This document shows positions 26,758 through 37,631 of a DNA stretch of 64,000 bases, piece by piece (position 1 is the first letter of the stretch; the number at the start of each line of letters is the position of its first letter). The DNA is from Thiotrichaceae bacterium. GTDB taxonomy: Bacteria > Pseudomonadota > Gammaproteobacteria > Thiotrichales > Thiotrichaceae. Both the position numbers and the translations under genes were made by a program. The notes beneath the pieces were generated by a model, which saw only the letters and a list, made by a program, of their open reading frames with translations, did not search any database and was not told the DNA's origin. The DNA is taken from assembly GCA_026989335.1 (NCBI GenBank), contig JALSJN010000040.1, forward strand, positions 1 to 64,000. The letters run 5' to 3'.

Positions 26758-27999
26758 ATGGCAACCAAACACGAAATTATCGGCGAAGAATGGAAAGAAC
26801 GAGCCACCGAGCTTGCGGAATGGGCGATGCAAAACATGGTCAACCGCAAAGATGTGTGGGGCCAATATTCAGTTCTTACCCCCAGTGAACGCATTAAAGA
26901 AGGCAGAAGTTACAAAGCCATGACGCTACCGCGCAAAGACATGCGCGGTGAAGATATGGTAACGCTGGATAAACTCACCCGCCATTTTGCGAGCCGTCAT
27001 CATCACAAACCACAAATTATCGGCTTGCATGAAAAATCCAAAGAAACGACCAGTAAATGGTTGGGCATTGATATTGATTGCCACGATAGTGACTCCGTGG
27101 CGGCTGAAGACCATGCACGTCGTAACTTAAATGGTGCGCTAAAGTGGTGGCGTGATTTTCAAAAAATGGGTTATGACCCTCTATTAATAGACACCAACGG
27201 CGCAGGTGGTTATCACCTATGGGTATTATTTAGAGAGCCTGCGCCCACCGAAGATGTGTACATGTTGGCGAAAAGTTTTGTGACCCAGTGGGAGGGCAAT
27301 AACTTAGATGAAGAGCCAGAAACGTTTCCCAAAAAAGTGAAAGAAGGTAGCTTAGGCTCATGGTTTCGCTTGCCCGGCTTGCATCATACTAAGGAGCATT
27401 ATGGCAAGGTGTGGAGTGGTGATGATTGGCTCGATGACCCATGGCTTGATGGCCACGCAGCGATAGATGCGATCATAAGTGTAGTCCCTGGGCCGCCACC
27501 GCCCAAAGCAGATAAGCAAGATTTAAGCCCACGAAAAACCAGACGTTCTACCTTAAAAGAAGAACCTGTTAAAACTAAAAAAGCTAGCGCCCGCCGCAAT
27601 AACTTTAAATCAACCGGTAAATCAACCATCTGCCTCGACCTTGACGGGGTACTCGCTGATCGTACTTATACCAAAGGAAAAACAGCTATTGGTGAGCCGA
27701 TTGATGGCGCGGTGGACTTTACGCGGGAACTTGCCGAATTTTCTAAAATCTTAATTTTAACCGCACGTTTTTCTGAGATGAAAACTCAGCAAGAAACCGA
27801 AAAAATGGAAACATCCATAAAAGCGTGGCTCGATAAACATAATTTTAGCTACGATGAAATTTGGACTAAATCAGCCAAGCCACCTGCACAAGCCTATATT
27901 GATGATCATGGGGTATATTGCTGCCCGAAAAAAGAAGGGATTGGAGCGTTTAAAGCGGCCGCTAAAGCTACCAAATATTTACTAAAGATAAAAGATTGA
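26758..27999 (+). CDS. fusion of AEP/PrimPol-like domain and HAD phosphatase
   Basis: 413 residues in two domains. Residues 1-240 resemble archaeo-eukaryotic primases: WLGIDIDCHD gives the metal-binding pair D105/D107, DTNGAGGYHLWVLF gives the GYH motif with H153, and SWFRLPGLHHTKEHYGKVW (about 201-219) is a basic/His motif seen in related bacterial proteins. A Lys/Arg/Pro-rich linker (245-285) leads to a minimal HAD domain. It has motif I DLDGVLAD (nucleophile D294, D296), motif II LTARF (T335), motif III lysine in KSAKPPA and motif IV YIDDHGV (D382/D383). The lack of a large cap suggests a polymeric or nucleotide substrate. A primer-synthesis plus end-processing enzyme is plausible but unproven. 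It lies just upstream of ruvCAB. Confidence 0.7.
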   Translation: MATKHEIIGEEWKERATELAEWAMQNMVNRKDVWGQYSVLTPSERIKEGRSYKAMTLPRKDMRGEDMVTLDKLTRHFASRHHHKPQIIGLHEKSKETTSKWLGIDIDCHDSDSVAAEDHARRNLNGALKWWRDFQKMGYDPLLIDTNGAGGYHLWVLFREPAPTEDVYMLAKSFVTQWEGNNLDEEPETFPKKVKEGSLGSWFRLPGLHHTKEHYGKVWSGDDWLDDPWLDGHAAIDAIISVVPGPPPPKADKQDLSPRKTRRSTLKEEPVKTKKASARRNNFKSTGKSTICLDLDGVLADRTYTKGKTAIGEPIDGAVDFTRELAEFSKILILTARFSEMKTQQETEKMETSIKAWLDKHNFSYDEIWTKSAKPPAQAYIDDHGVYCCPKKEGIGAFKAAAKATKYLLKIKD

Positions 28000-28049
28000 C
28001 CTAAAAGGTTCTAGCATTCAGATCTTCCCCAGCTCTGCGTTACTCCCGT

Positions 28050-28075
28050 GCTTTGATCATTTAGATGATCAAAGC
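28050..28075. repeat. palindrome between the primase-HAD gene and ruvC
   Basis: GCTTTGATCAT and ATGATCAAAGC pair over 11 bp around TTAG, enclosed by an imperfect outer pair AGCTCTGCGTT / AACGCTAGAGCT. It could terminate or stabilise the upstream transcript or be the edge of the adjacent insertion-sequence relic; there is no T-run. Confidence 0.55.
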
Positions 28076-28088
28076 AGCAGCAGAATCA

Positions 28089-28212
28089 ACGCTAGAGCTC
28101 ATTGAGGATGCGATACCCGATGAACAACTATTTAAACTTCCATCGTCTAATTGAAACACATGACCTTAGTGCGCATTGATTGATGACAGCAATGCTTAGT
28201 TGGTTTCGCAAG
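28089..28212 (+). pseudogene. relic of an IS5-like transposase
   Basis: Translation gives TLELIEDAIPDEQLF in one frame, then NFHRLIETHDLSAH-stop-LMTAMLSWF in the next. The order (G)LELxEDxIPDE..., NFRHLLExHxL..., ...AxNAWL is that of IS5-family transposases just before their second domain. The fragment has at least one frameshift and one stop and covers only about 40 residues. It lies where yebC is usually found before ruvC in many proteobacteria. Confidence 0.45.
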
Positions 28213-28292
28213 CTATCGCGATTAATTGAGTTACCCATTCCCCCTAGAATCTGGTAAGCTCAATAAATAAAACAAAAAGGAAACATAGGGGA

Positions 28293-28796
28293 ATGAGAAT
28301 AATAGGAATAGACCCAGGGTCGCGGATTACCGGCATAGGCATTATTGAAAGTGATGGCCGTCACAGCAAGCATATATTTAGCACTTGTATTCGCTTAGGC
28401 ACAGCTAATTTTCCTGAGCGCTTAGGCAAGATATATCAAGAAGTTGAGCTTTTGATTCGTGAGTTTCAACCACAGCAAATGGCGATTGAAGAAGTATTTT
28501 TATCAAAAAACCCGCAGTCTGCTTTAAAATTAGGTCAAGCACGCGGAGCTGCTATTTGTGCTACGGTGATGCAAAATGTGCCTGTTTTTGAATACAGTGC
28601 CCGAGAAATTAAACAGGCAGTTGTCGGCAAAGGCAGTGCTGATAAGTCACAAGTCCAGCACATGGTAAAATTACTGTTAAACTTGCAAGGTAAAATTCAA
28701 GAAGATACCGCTGATGGGCTTGCAATCGCATTAAGCCATGCGCATGTCGGGGCAACGAAAATACGTTTACAAAAAGCATTAGCAGCAAATGGATAA
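28293..28796 (+). CDS. ruvC: Holliday junction endonuclease RuvC
   Basis: 167 residues starting MRIIGIDPGSRITGIGII, with the first catalytic Asp (D7). AIEEVFLSKNPQSALKLGQARG supplies the catalytic Glu, and DTADGLAIALSHAH the C-terminal Asp pair. The enzyme cleaves Holliday junctions made mobile by RuvAB. Three bases separate its stop from the ruvA ATG. The window shows no yebC directly upstream. Confidence 0.97.
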   Translation: MRIIGIDPGSRITGIGIIESDGRHSKHIFSTCIRLGTANFPERLGKIYQEVELLIREFQPQQMAIEEVFLSKNPQSALKLGQARGAAICATVMQNVPVFEYSAREIKQAVVGKGSADKSQVQHMVKLLLNLQGKIQEDTADGLAIALSHAHVGATKIRLQKALAANG

Positions 28797-28799
28797 ATT

Positions 28800-29402
28800 A
28801 TGATTGGACGATTACGCGGTACGGTACTTCACAAACAAGCCCCTGATTTATTACTGGATGTGGCAGGTGTGGGTTATGAGTTATTGGCATCAATGACGAC
28901 CTTTATCGACTTGCCAGAAATTAATAATGAAGTTATTTTATTTACCCATTTAATTGTGCGTGAAGATGCCCACACTTTGTATGCCTTTAGTTCAGAAAAA
29001 GAACGCGCACTATTTCGCTTACTTTTAAAAGTAAATGGTGTGGGGCCTAAAATGGCCTTAGCGATTGTCTCTGGAATGACGGCGAATGAATTTGCAGAGC
29101 GGGTTCATTCGGGGGATGTTGTAGGTTTAACCAAGCTCCCTGGTGTTGGTAAAAAAACAGCGGAACGATTAATTATAGAAATGCGTGATCGTTTACCAGA
29201 GCCGAACGAAACATCAGAGTCGGGAGATTTATTAACACACACAAGCCCAAGAAAACTTGAAAATGAAGCTGTTGAAGCACTTTTAGCGTTGGGTTATAAA
29301 CCCGCTCAAGCAAGTAAAATGGTAGCACTATCACTTAAAAATAATTCAACATCGTCGGTAGAAGAAATCATACGTAATGCACTTAAGGCCAGTCTTTCAT
29401 GA
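28800..29402 (+). CDS. ruvA: Holliday junction branch-migration protein RuvA
   Basis: 200 residues. [27 protein letters not shown] opens the OB-fold domain. Two helix-hairpin-helix motifs follow ([45 protein letters not shown]), and a C-terminal helical domain ([20 protein letters not shown]) contacts RuvB. RuvA binds the four-way junction as a tetramer and loads RuvB. It overlaps ruvB by 4 bases (ATGA). Confidence 0.97.
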   Translation: MIGRLRGTVLHKQAPDLLLDVAGVGYELLASMTTFIDLPEINNEVILFTHLIVREDAHTLYAFSSEKERALFRLLLKVNGVGPKMALAIVSGMTANEFAERVHSGDVVGLTKLPGVGKKTAERLIIEMRDRLPEPNETSESGDLLTHTSPRKLENEAVEALLALGYKPAQASKMVALSLKNNSTSSVEEIIRNALKASLS

Positions 29403-30463
29403 GTACATTTGACGACTTAGATGATCTGAATGACGGTTTAAGTGAAAATGGAAGGCTTATTTCACCTGTCGCGGGGTTGGAAGAGACAAGTAATGAACAA
29501 GAAGAACAAATTCGCCCTAAGTTTTTAAAAGACTATATCGGCCAACCTGTGGTGCGTGAGCAGATGGAAATATTTATTCCGGCGGCAAAAGCACGTGGTG
29601 ATGCACTTGATCATGTGCTGATTTTTGGCCCTCCGGGTTTGGGTAAAACCACGCTGTCACATATTATTGCCAACGAGCTTAGCGCAAACTTACGCCAAAC
29701 CTCTGGCCCCGTGCTTGAAAAAGCGGGTGACCTTGCTGCACTGCTGACAAATTTAGAGCCGCATGACGTTTTGTTTATCGACGAAATTCATCGCCTCAGC
29801 CCGGTTATCGAAGAAATACTTTATCCCGCTATGGAAGATTTTCAGTTGGATATTATGATTGGTGAAGGCCCCGCTGCGCGCTCTATTAAACTTGATTTGC
29901 CGCCTTTTACGTTAATTGGTGCTACCACAAGAGCTGGTCTATTAACCTCACCGCTACGTGATCGCTTTGGCATTGTGCAGCGACTTGAGTTTTATAACGT
30001 AGAAGATTTAACCTATATCGTCACCCGTGCCGCAGGAATTTTGAATGTGGAGATTAATAAGCCTGGATCGACAGAAATTGCGCGCCGTGCTCGTGGAACA
30101 CCGCGCATTGCAAATCGACTACTACGCCGAGTACGAGATTATGCGCAAATTAAAGCTGACGGAAAAATAACCCAAAATATCGCGAATAACGCTTTAAATA
30201 TGCTAAATGTGGATGACCTAGGTTTTGATCATATGGACCGGCGCGTATTGCTCGCTATTATGGAAAAGTTCGATGGTGGCCCAGTCGGGGTTGAAAGTGT
30301 GGCTGCCGCAATAGGTGAAGAGCGCGGAACCATTGAAGATGTAATAGAACCTTTTTTGATTCAGCAAGGGTTTTTAATGCGAACTCCACGCGGCAGAATG
30401 GCAACGCGACATGCTTGGCAGCACTTTGGGTTAACAGCTCCAAAGGATGAGTCACAAATATAA
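29399..30463 (+). CDS. ruvB: Holliday junction DNA helicase RuvB
   Basis: 354 residues. After a short acidic leader come [22 protein letters not shown], Walker [23 protein letters not shown], Walker [27 protein letters not shown], sensor 1 [21 protein letters not shown] (with the arginine finger) and the winged-helix end [25 protein letters not shown]. The ATP-driven hexamers pull DNA through the RuvA-bound junction. Last gene of the ruvCAB operon, converging on avtA. Confidence 0.97.
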   Translation: MSTFDDLDDLNDGLSENGRLISPVAGLEETSNEQEEQIRPKFLKDYIGQPVVREQMEIFIPAAKARGDALDHVLIFGPPGLGKTTLSHIIANELSANLRQTSGPVLEKAGDLAALLTNLEPHDVLFIDEIHRLSPVIEEILYPAMEDFQLDIMIGEGPAARSIKLDLPPFTLIGATTRAGLLTSPLRDRFGIVQRLEFYNVEDLTYIVTRAAGILNVEINKPGSTEIARRARGTPRIANRLLRRVRDYAQIKADGKITQNIANNALNMLNVDDLGFDHMDRRVLLAIMEKFDGGPVGVESVAAAIGEERGTIEDVIEPFLIQQGFLMRTPRGRMATRHAWQHFGLTAPKDESQI

Positions 30464-30483
30464 AAATTATTCATATTTTTAAA

Positions 30484-31737
30484 TTACTTGCTTACAATTC
30501 GTTTAATAACTTCCAGGCCTTTTCTTAAGGTAGCTTCATCTTTTGCATAATTAATACGGATACACTCATGTTTGTGAGGCCAATTATCATCTACACCAAT
30601 AAAGAAATTATGCCCTGGGATGACATAAACATTCTCTTTTTTGAGTGCTTCATATAACGCTTCGCTATTTACACCTAAGTCTTTAAACCAAAGCCACATA
30701 AAAAACGCACCTTCGAGCTTGTGTAAATAAACAGGTAAGTCTGCAAATAATTCATCAAATAAGGCTACCGCAGTTGCTGCTTTTTGTTGGTAATACGGCT
30801 TGATAACCTGATTACAAAGCGGTAGTAGCTCTTTATCTTTAATCAGCCGCGTCAACAATGCTGGGCCAACGCTGTTAGGTGCTAAAATCATAATGCCATT
30901 GATGCGAGCCATCGCAGAAATGATTTCTTTCTTAGCAATCACTATGCCTGTTCTAAGCCCTGGCAAACCTAGCTTAGAAAGTGACATGCAGAGAATGGTA
31001 TTCTCATTCCATGTCAATCTAGCATCCGTATAGATTGCTCCCGGAAAGGGATGCCCGTAAGCATTATCAATAATGAGAGGAATCCTGTATTGATGAGCCA
31101 GTTCATCAAGCTTGTTTAGCTCACCATCTGTAATTACGTTGCCGGTGGGGTTGGTCGGGCGTGAGACGCATATCGCGCCAAATTTTTGTGCCGATTCCAA
31201 AGTAGCTTTTAAAGCATCAAAATCAATCTTATATTTGAATTGCTTGTTCTCTAATAAATGAATCGATGGTTTAATTGAAACAAACATATCTTCAGATAAA
31301 CCTTGGTCTGCATAACCCACATATTCTGGGGCGAGCGGGAAGAGAATTTTTTGCTGACTAGCATCGTCCATTTCGCCCGCTAATAGATTGAATAAGCCGA
31401 AAAAATTACTCTGGCTACCATTACTAAGCGAGATATTATCAGCATCCAAACCCCAATCATAATGACTGTTTAGCATGCTTGCTAAAGCATCACGGAATGC
31501 ATCATGTCCTTGAGGCCCATCATAAAGCCCAACCATTTTTTCCACTTCAGAAGTGCTAATAATCTGTTGTAATTCTTTAACAAAAATAGCATTCGATTCG
31601 GGGATAAGGGCAGGATTTCCACCACCCAACATAACAATATCCGGATTAAAACTGCTATTCGCCTTACCCAAATCATCCATCAGTTGGGTGATGCCGTTAG
31701 GGCGTGTGAATTTGTTACCAAATTTTGAGAAAATCAT
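30484..31737 (-). CDS. avtA: valine-pyruvate aminotransferase
   Basis: 417 residues, the same length as E. coli AvtA and collinear with it. FSKFGNKFTRPNGITQLMDDLGKAN and IVMLGGGNPALIPE open the protein. GLYDGPQGHDAFRDALA, ISLSNGSQSNFFGLFNLLAG, FPLAPEYVGYADQGL, ICVSRPTNPTGNVITD, IDNAYGHPFPG and MSLSKLGLPGLRTGI (PLP lysine) follow. It is a fold-type I PLP enzyme interconverting pyruvate/alanine with 2-oxoisovalerate/valine. It stands alone, convergent with ruvB. Confidence 0.93.
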   Translation of the reverse strand: MIFSKFGNKFTRPNGITQLMDDLGKANSSFNPDIVMLGGGNPALIPESNAIFVKELQQIISTSEVEKMVGLYDGPQGHDAFRDALASMLNSHYDWGLDADNISLSNGSQSNFFGLFNLLAGEMDDASQQKILFPLAPEYVGYADQGLSEDMFVSIKPSIHLLENKQFKYKIDFDALKATLESAQKFGAICVSRPTNPTGNVITDGELNKLDELAHQYRIPLIIDNAYGHPFPGAIYTDARLTWNENTILCMSLSKLGLPGLRTGIVIAKKEIISAMARINGIMILAPNSVGPALLTRLIKDKELLPLCNQVIKPYYQQKAATAVALFDELFADLPVYLHKLEGAFFMWLWFKDLGVNSEALYEALKKENVYVIPGHNFFIGVDDNWPHKHECIRINYAKDEATLRKGLEVIKRIVSK

Positions 31738-31918
31738 AGCAGTCTATAAACACCGTTTAAAAAGGGAATATAACAATTGTAGCGGAGCTGCGTAACGTTT
31801 AATTAGTAGCGTTCAAATAATTTAGCGAAGGATAGGATAGAAGTCGAAGCTTTTTTATTAATCAAAACGTTTACGCTACCCCAGGCCTGTCCTGCTAGAG
31901 GATGTTGCAAAAATTCCT

Positions 31919-31960
31919 TGTAGATTGGTGTTGGGGTTCGTTCCTCAGCACCAACCTACA
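31919..31960. repeat. GTTGGTG-type palindromic repeat
   Basis: TGTAGATTGGTGTTGGGG on the left is an imperfect inverse of CCTCAGCACCAACCTACA on the right around a TTCGTT loop. The pattern (GTAGGTTGGTGCTGAGGAAC read on the minus strand) is a common style of intergenic repeat in bacteria. It lies in the 269-bp gap upstream of avtA; the rest of that gap is featureless. Confidence 0.6.
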
Positions 31961-32006
31961 CCTAATCTATAAATACTTATGAACGACTTATACTTACCGT
32001 TTTTGA

Positions 32007-32765
32007 TTAATTAACAGGCAATTTTGCACGTAGCGCATCACGGTCAAACCACCAATCTCCTGCGACAATGGCATCTATAACTTGTGAAAGTTTAGGTAAG
32101 AATTGTGCGGGATCGTTGAGATCTAACTTATCCATCCAAAAATTTAGTTGCCCTTGATCGCTAATATTACTGTGTCTTTCAGCAACCGTAGTAATAAGGT
32201 TTTTAGTTAAAAACATAATGCTTTCGCGCTTCTCATCTTCCAGGCGTAAGTCAGCAATATAGTGTGCGGTTACTGCTGCAACCGCTGCACCGTCTGATTT
32301 TACGGGGGTATCATCAATGAGGTTTTTCATCATAATGATGCTTAACTCTGGGTCGATAGGGTAAGTCACAGACAGCCACATACCATGGCCTAATGCGACT
32401 ACCGATGCGGGTAATTCGGTTTGATACAAAGTGTCACAAGCGTGGACGGCATCTTCGAACATTTCTTGTTCTAAGTAAATGTTAAATGACTCTTTGGCTA
32501 AACCCCATGCTGCTTCTGGCATACCAGGTTGACCTGCATCCAACATGATATTGGCAATTTCTAATTGTAAGTTTGCACGCACCAAAGGATCACAGTCTGC
32601 TTTGAGTTGAAGCAGCTCATCTTGCTTTATTTTTAACTGATCTTTTAAAAAGTCTCTAGACTCCGTTCCTTCGGTGAAGGCGAGTGCTGTCTCTTTGTCG
32701 CTACTTTTAATAACGGTGCTATTAGTCTTATCAGCGTTGTCGTTTATGTCGGTCTTATCGTTCAT
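32007..32765 (-). CDS. conserved-looking helical (TPR-like) protein, unknown
   Basis: 252 residues. A disordered Asp/Lys/Thr-rich leader (about 1-38) precedes a helical body: FLKDQLKIKQDELLQLKADCDPLVRANLQLEIANIMLDAGQPGMPEAAWGLAKESFNIYLEQEMFEDAVHACDTLY has TPR-like spacing. The second half continues with helices and ends in aromatic residues (AGDWWFDRDALRAKLPVN). No signal peptide or membrane segment. I do not recognise a named family. It is separated from nadC by about 100 bp on the same strand. Confidence 0.6.
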   Translation of the reverse strand: MNDKTDINDNADKTNSTVIKSSDKETALAFTEGTESRDFLKDQLKIKQDELLQLKADCDPLVRANLQLEIANIMLDAGQPGMPEAAWGLAKESFNIYLEQEMFEDAVHACDTLYQTELPASVVALGHGMWLSVTYPIDPELSIIMMKNLIDDTPVKSDGAAVAAVTAHYIADLRLEDEKRESIMFLTKNLITTVAERHSNISDQGQLNFWMDKLDLNDPAQFLPKLSQVIDAIVAGDWWFDRDALRAKLPVN

Positions 32766-32868
32766 GATGAGTTCTACGTTTAAATTTAAATGTATATTAG
32801 CATACGCTTATGAATATGCTAATTTAGTTACTTGGGAAGGGGTTTTTAGCTTCCACTCAGGCTTCTCG

Positions 32869-33702
32869 CTAAACGAGCTCAAAGCGCATTGATAAATCAA
32901 CCGCCTGAATATCTTTAGTAATTTCACCGATAGAAATATAGTCTACCCCAGTTTCAGCAATAGTAGCGACTGTATTAATATCAACGCCACCAGAGGCCTC
33001 TAATATTACTTTACCCTTATTCTCTTGAACCGCTTCGCGCATGCTTTCTAGGTCAAAATTATCCAGCATTATAATATCAGCGCCTGCTTTACTAGCTTCT
33101 CTAAATTCTGCTAAATCCTCGGTTTCTACTTCAACTTTAATGCTTGGGTGAAGGTGCTTTGCTTGCTTCACGGCTGCGGTAATCGAGCCGGCTGCCATAA
33201 TATGATTTTCTTTTATTAGGATCATATCGTAAAGTCCAATACGGTGATTTTTTCCACCACCACAAAGTACTGCATATTTTTGGGCATTTCGTAGGTTCGG
33301 CAAGGTTTTACGCGTGTCTAAAATTTTTGCTTTGCTACCAGCAATTTTTTCAACAAATGTCTGGGTCAAGGTTGCGGTAGCCGATAAGGTTTGTACAAAA
33401 TTTAAAGCAGCTCGTTCCCCACTAAGAATGGCACGAGAGTTACCTGAGATTGTGCATAAGGTTGCACCTGCTTTTACCCTTTCGCTATCTTTATAATTCC
33501 AGACAATTTTGATAGTTTTATCAATTTGTTTGAAGACCTCTTCAAACCAAGTAACACCTGACAAAATAGCCTCATCACGGCAAATTACATTGGCAACCGA
33601 ATTTGCATTTTCAGGGATGAGTTGCGCAGTGACATCACCACTACCAATATCTTCTTGCAGTGCTAGTTTGACTTGTTCACTTATATTAGCTGGCAGTTTC
33701 AT
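32869..33702 (-). CDS. nadC: nicotinate-nucleotide pyrophosphorylase (quinolinate phosphoribosyltransferase)
   Basis: 277 residues. LALQEDIGSGDVTAQLIPE, LSGERAALNFVQTLSATATLT, ILDTRKTLPNLRNAQKYAVLCGGGKNHRIGLYDMILIKENHI and the C-terminal VILEASGGVDINTVATIAETGVDYISIGEIT are the standard NadC signatures with substrate-binding Arg/Lys residues. It converts quinolinate and PRPP to nicotinate mononucleotide in de novo NAD synthesis. nadA and nadB are not in the window. Confidence 0.96.
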   Translation of the reverse strand: MKLPANISEQVKLALQEDIGSGDVTAQLIPENANSVANVICRDEAILSGVTWFEEVFKQIDKTIKIVWNYKDSERVKAGATLCTISGNSRAILSGERAALNFVQTLSATATLTQTFVEKIAGSKAKILDTRKTLPNLRNAQKYAVLCGGGKNHRIGLYDMILIKENHIMAAGSITAAVKQAKHLHPSIKVEVETEDLAEFREASKAGADIIMLDNFDLESMREAVQENKGKVILEASGGVDINTVATIAETGVDYISIGEITKDIQAVDLSMRFELV

Positions 33703-33716
33703 TTATTTTATCCATT

Positions 33717-33740
33717 AAAAAGGGAGGCTATTGCCTCCCT
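33717..33740 (-). terminator. terminator after the sqr gene (minus strand)
   Basis: AGGGAGGC (33721-33728) and GCCTCCCT (33733-33740) pair around TATT. On the minus strand the stem is followed by TTTT, 37 bp after the sqr stop and just before nadC. Confidence 0.75.
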
Positions 33741-33776
33741 CTATTGTAGCGTTTTACATCGCTATTTAAAATGTGC

Positions 33777-35052
<1,276 letters not shown>

Positions 35053-35262
35053 TTTATGCTCCTTAATTAGTACTCTTCTGATCTATTCAACTATTAATAT
35101 TTAGAGGATTATTAATCAAATGAATATACTCCTAGAAATATAAGAGAGTGCCAATTAAAATAGCATTTCCAACATTTTATAAGGATTTCATTAAATGCTT
35201 ATTTAGAGTAGGATTTTATTTCCGTTAAAAACCTGTAATCCTTTTTAAGATATAATCCACCT

Positions 35263-36495
35263 ATGAAAACATATTTAGTCGGCGGTGCAGTTCGCGATAA
35301 ACTACTAGGGCTTCCTATAAAAGACCGTGACTGGGTAGTTATAGAGTCCACGCCAGAAGAAATGCTTAAACAAGGCTATGCCTCTGTCGGCAAAGATTTT
35401 CCTGTTTTTTTGCACCCAGAAACAAAAGAAGAATATGCGCTAGCGCGAACTGAGCGAAAAACCTCAACGGGCTATCATGGCTTTCAATTTAATACCGATT
35501 CTACCGTCACCCTTGAAGAAGACGTACAGCGCAGAGATTTAACCATCAATGCATTAGCAGAAGATGATAACGGCAACCTGCTCGATTTTGTAGGCGGAAA
35601 AACTGACCTGGAGAATCGTTGGCTGCGTCATGTATCCTCGGCTTTTGCCGAAGACCCTGTCAGAATCTTACGCATTGCGCGCTTCGCTTCACGCTTTGCC
35701 AATCTCGGTTTTAAGGTTGCACCTGAAACGATGATATTAATGCGTCAAATGGTTGCTGATGGGGAAGTCGATGCGCTGGTTCCTGAGCGTGTTTGGCAAG
35801 AAATGTCTCGTGCGCTTAGCGAACCTTCTCCTGAAATATTTATTGAAGTGTTACGCGAATGTGGCGCACTAAAAATTCTGTTTCCTGAAATTGATCGGCT
35901 TTTTGGTGTACCGCAACCTGTTGAGCATCACCCCGAGATTGATACAGGGGTTCATACGATGATGGTATTACAACAAGCTTGTCTTTTAACTGATGACCCT
36001 GTGGTACGTTTTTCTGCTTTAACACATGATTTGGGTAAAGGCACCACACCGAAGAAAATATTACCGCATCATTATGATCATGAGGAACGAGGTTATCATT
36101 TAGTCAAAGTATTATGTAACCGTTATAAAATTCCTAATAACTATCGGCAATTGGCTGAAATCACCGCGCGTTATCACACCCATGCACACCGAGCTTTCGA
36201 GGTTAAACCAAAAACCCTGCTTAAAGTGTTAAATAAAACGGATGCATTTCGTAAGCCTGAACGCTTCGAACAATTTTTACTGGCCTGTATTGCAGACAGT
36301 CACGGTAGGCCTGGGTATGAAAACTACGACTACAAACAAGCGCCGTTTTTTTCATTAGTCAGAAACAAAGCAGCCGAAGTCAGTACCCGTGATATAATCG
36401 CGGACGGCTTTGAAAATGAAAAAATATCAGAAGAATTGTACAAACGTCGGTTACTTGCTATAAAAAGTCTTCGTCAAAGCATTGAAACTGAATAA
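35263..36495 (+). CDS. cca: CCA tRNA nucleotidyltransferase, multifunctional with HD domain
   Basis: 410 residues. The head has [24 protein letters not shown] (GGxVRD and the D-x-D metal pair), [24 protein letters not shown] and [16 protein letters not shown]. The C-terminal half has [17 protein letters not shown] and [10 protein letters not shown], the HD phosphohydrolase motif seen in gammaproteobacterial Cca. The enzyme adds and repairs the 3' CCA of tRNAs without a template; the HD domain gives 2',3'-cyclic phosphodiesterase/phosphatase activities. It starts a rightward run with hspQ. Confidence 0.96.
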   Translation: MKTYLVGGAVRDKLLGLPIKDRDWVVIESTPEEMLKQGYASVGKDFPVFLHPETKEEYALARTERKTSTGYHGFQFNTDSTVTLEEDVQRRDLTINALAEDDNGNLLDFVGGKTDLENRWLRHVSSAFAEDPVRILRIARFASRFANLGFKVAPETMILMRQMVADGEVDALVPERVWQEMSRALSEPSPEIFIEVLRECGALKILFPEIDRLFGVPQPVEHHPEIDTGVHTMMVLQQACLLTDDPVVRFSALTHDLGKGTTPKKILPHHYDHEERGYHLVKVLCNRYKIPNNYRQLAEITARYHTHAHRAFEVKPKTLLKVLNKTDAFRKPERFEQFLLACIADSHGRPGYENYDYKQAPFFSLVRNKAAEVSTRDIIADGFENEKISEELYKRRLLAIKSLRQSIETE

Positions 36496-36540
36496 TCAAG
36501 CCATACATTTATATTACGAATCACATCAATAGAGGTAACT

Positions 36541-36870
36541 ATGACATCAATAGCAGATACAACAATCGCAGGCTTTAATCTTGGTGATATTGTGGTTCAT
36601 CGCGTGCATAACTTTCGTGGTGTCATTGTCGATGTTGATGCTGATTTTCAGGGTTCTGATGATTGGTATGATCAAAATACTACTAATGAGCCTTCTAAAA
36701 CAGCGCCTTGGTATCATATATTGATTGATGAGGAAGGTGCGATGGCGTATGTGTCTGAGCAAAATATTTACACCGACTCATCAAAGCAAGAAGTCGAAAA
36801 CCCCATGATTGATGATATGTTTGAGAATTTCGATTCAGGACATTACCTACCGCGTCAAACCCTTAACTAA
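36541..36870 (+). CDS. hspQ: heat shock protein HspQ
   Basis: 109 residues of the YccV/HspQ family. NLGDIVVHRVHNFRGVIVDVDADF, WYDQ, PWYHILIDEEGAMAYVSEQNI and HYLPRQTLN are typical. AGAGGT lies in front of the ATG. HspQ binds hemimethylated DNA in vitro and modulates Lon protease specificity in enterobacteria. It has its own leader of 45 bp after cca and may be cotranscribed. Confidence 0.9.
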   Translation: MTSIADTTIAGFNLGDIVVHRVHNFRGVIVDVDADFQGSDDWYDQNTTNEPSKTAPWYHILIDEEGAMAYVSEQNIYTDSSKQEVENPMIDDMFENFDSGHYLPRQTLN

Positions 36871-36926
36871 ACGAGTTGAAACACACTTTATTTAGATGCC
36901 TTCACCCGCTATTAAACTAAAATAAA

Positions 36927-37610
36927 ATGCCTGATTGGTTAATACACTCTCAGTACCTAGTCGCTTTTATTACGGGTCTACTGGGTGGTGTACACTGCTT
37001 TGGTATGTGCGGTGGCATTGTTGGGGCGTTGAGCTTAAGCTCCCCACAGCAGCAAAAATCCCCTCAAATTTCTATATTATTAGGTTATAACATTGGCCGA
37101 ATATCGGGCTATGTCGTGGCTGGCACTTTTGTAGGTTTTCTCGGCGCATCGCTTGTTGATCTAACCGGTATTCAAAATACTAAACAAGTACTTTCTGTGG
37201 TTGCCTCAGTCTTTATGATTGCTTTAGGCTTCTACCTTACCGGACTCTGGAGCAGTTTTAGTAAACTGGAAATTATTGGTACAGGCCTGTGGAAAAGAAT
37301 TCAACCGCTTACTAAACGTTTTATCCCAGTACACAGCTTTTCTCAAGCACTGCCATTAGGTTTTTTATGGGGCTGGCTGCCTTGCGGCTTGGTTTACACT
37401 GCTTTAATTTGGACGCTATCCGCAGGTAGTGCTGTCAAAGGCGGCTTAATTATGCTGGCTTTTGGTTTAGGTACTTTGCCTAATTTATTGATAATGGGTG
37501 TATTAGCCGCTCAACTTGGGCGGTGGGTTAAACACCCGATGGTTAGGAAACTCGCGGGTTTGTTAGTCGTTTTGATGGGTATATTGACCTTATTGCGTGC
37601 TTTTTATTGA
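36927..37610 (+). CDS. DsbD_2-type membrane protein (sulfite exporter TauE/SafE-like annotation)
   Basis: 227 residues with six to seven transmembrane helices. TGLLGGVHCFGMCGGIVGALSLS at the start and PLGFLWGWLPCGLVYTAL in the middle are the HCxGMCGG and PCG motifs of the PF13386 family. Relatives sit next to cytochrome c oxidase (cco) assembly genes and may move metal or reductant across the membrane; databases often name them sulfite exporters. No cco genes lie next to it here. The cysteines in both motifs suggest thiol or copper chemistry. Confidence 0.8.
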   Translation: MPDWLIHSQYLVAFITGLLGGVHCFGMCGGIVGALSLSSPQQQKSPQISILLGYNIGRISGYVVAGTFVGFLGASLVDLTGIQNTKQVLSVVASVFMIALGFYLTGLWSSFSKLEIIGTGLWKRIQPLTKRFIPVHSFSQALPLGFLWGWLPCGLVYTALIWTLSAGSAVKGGLIMLAFGLGTLPNLLIMGVLAAQLGRWVKHPMVRKLAGLLVVLMGILTLLRAFY

Positions 37611-37631
37611 AAAGAATTTTCAGGTATTTTT

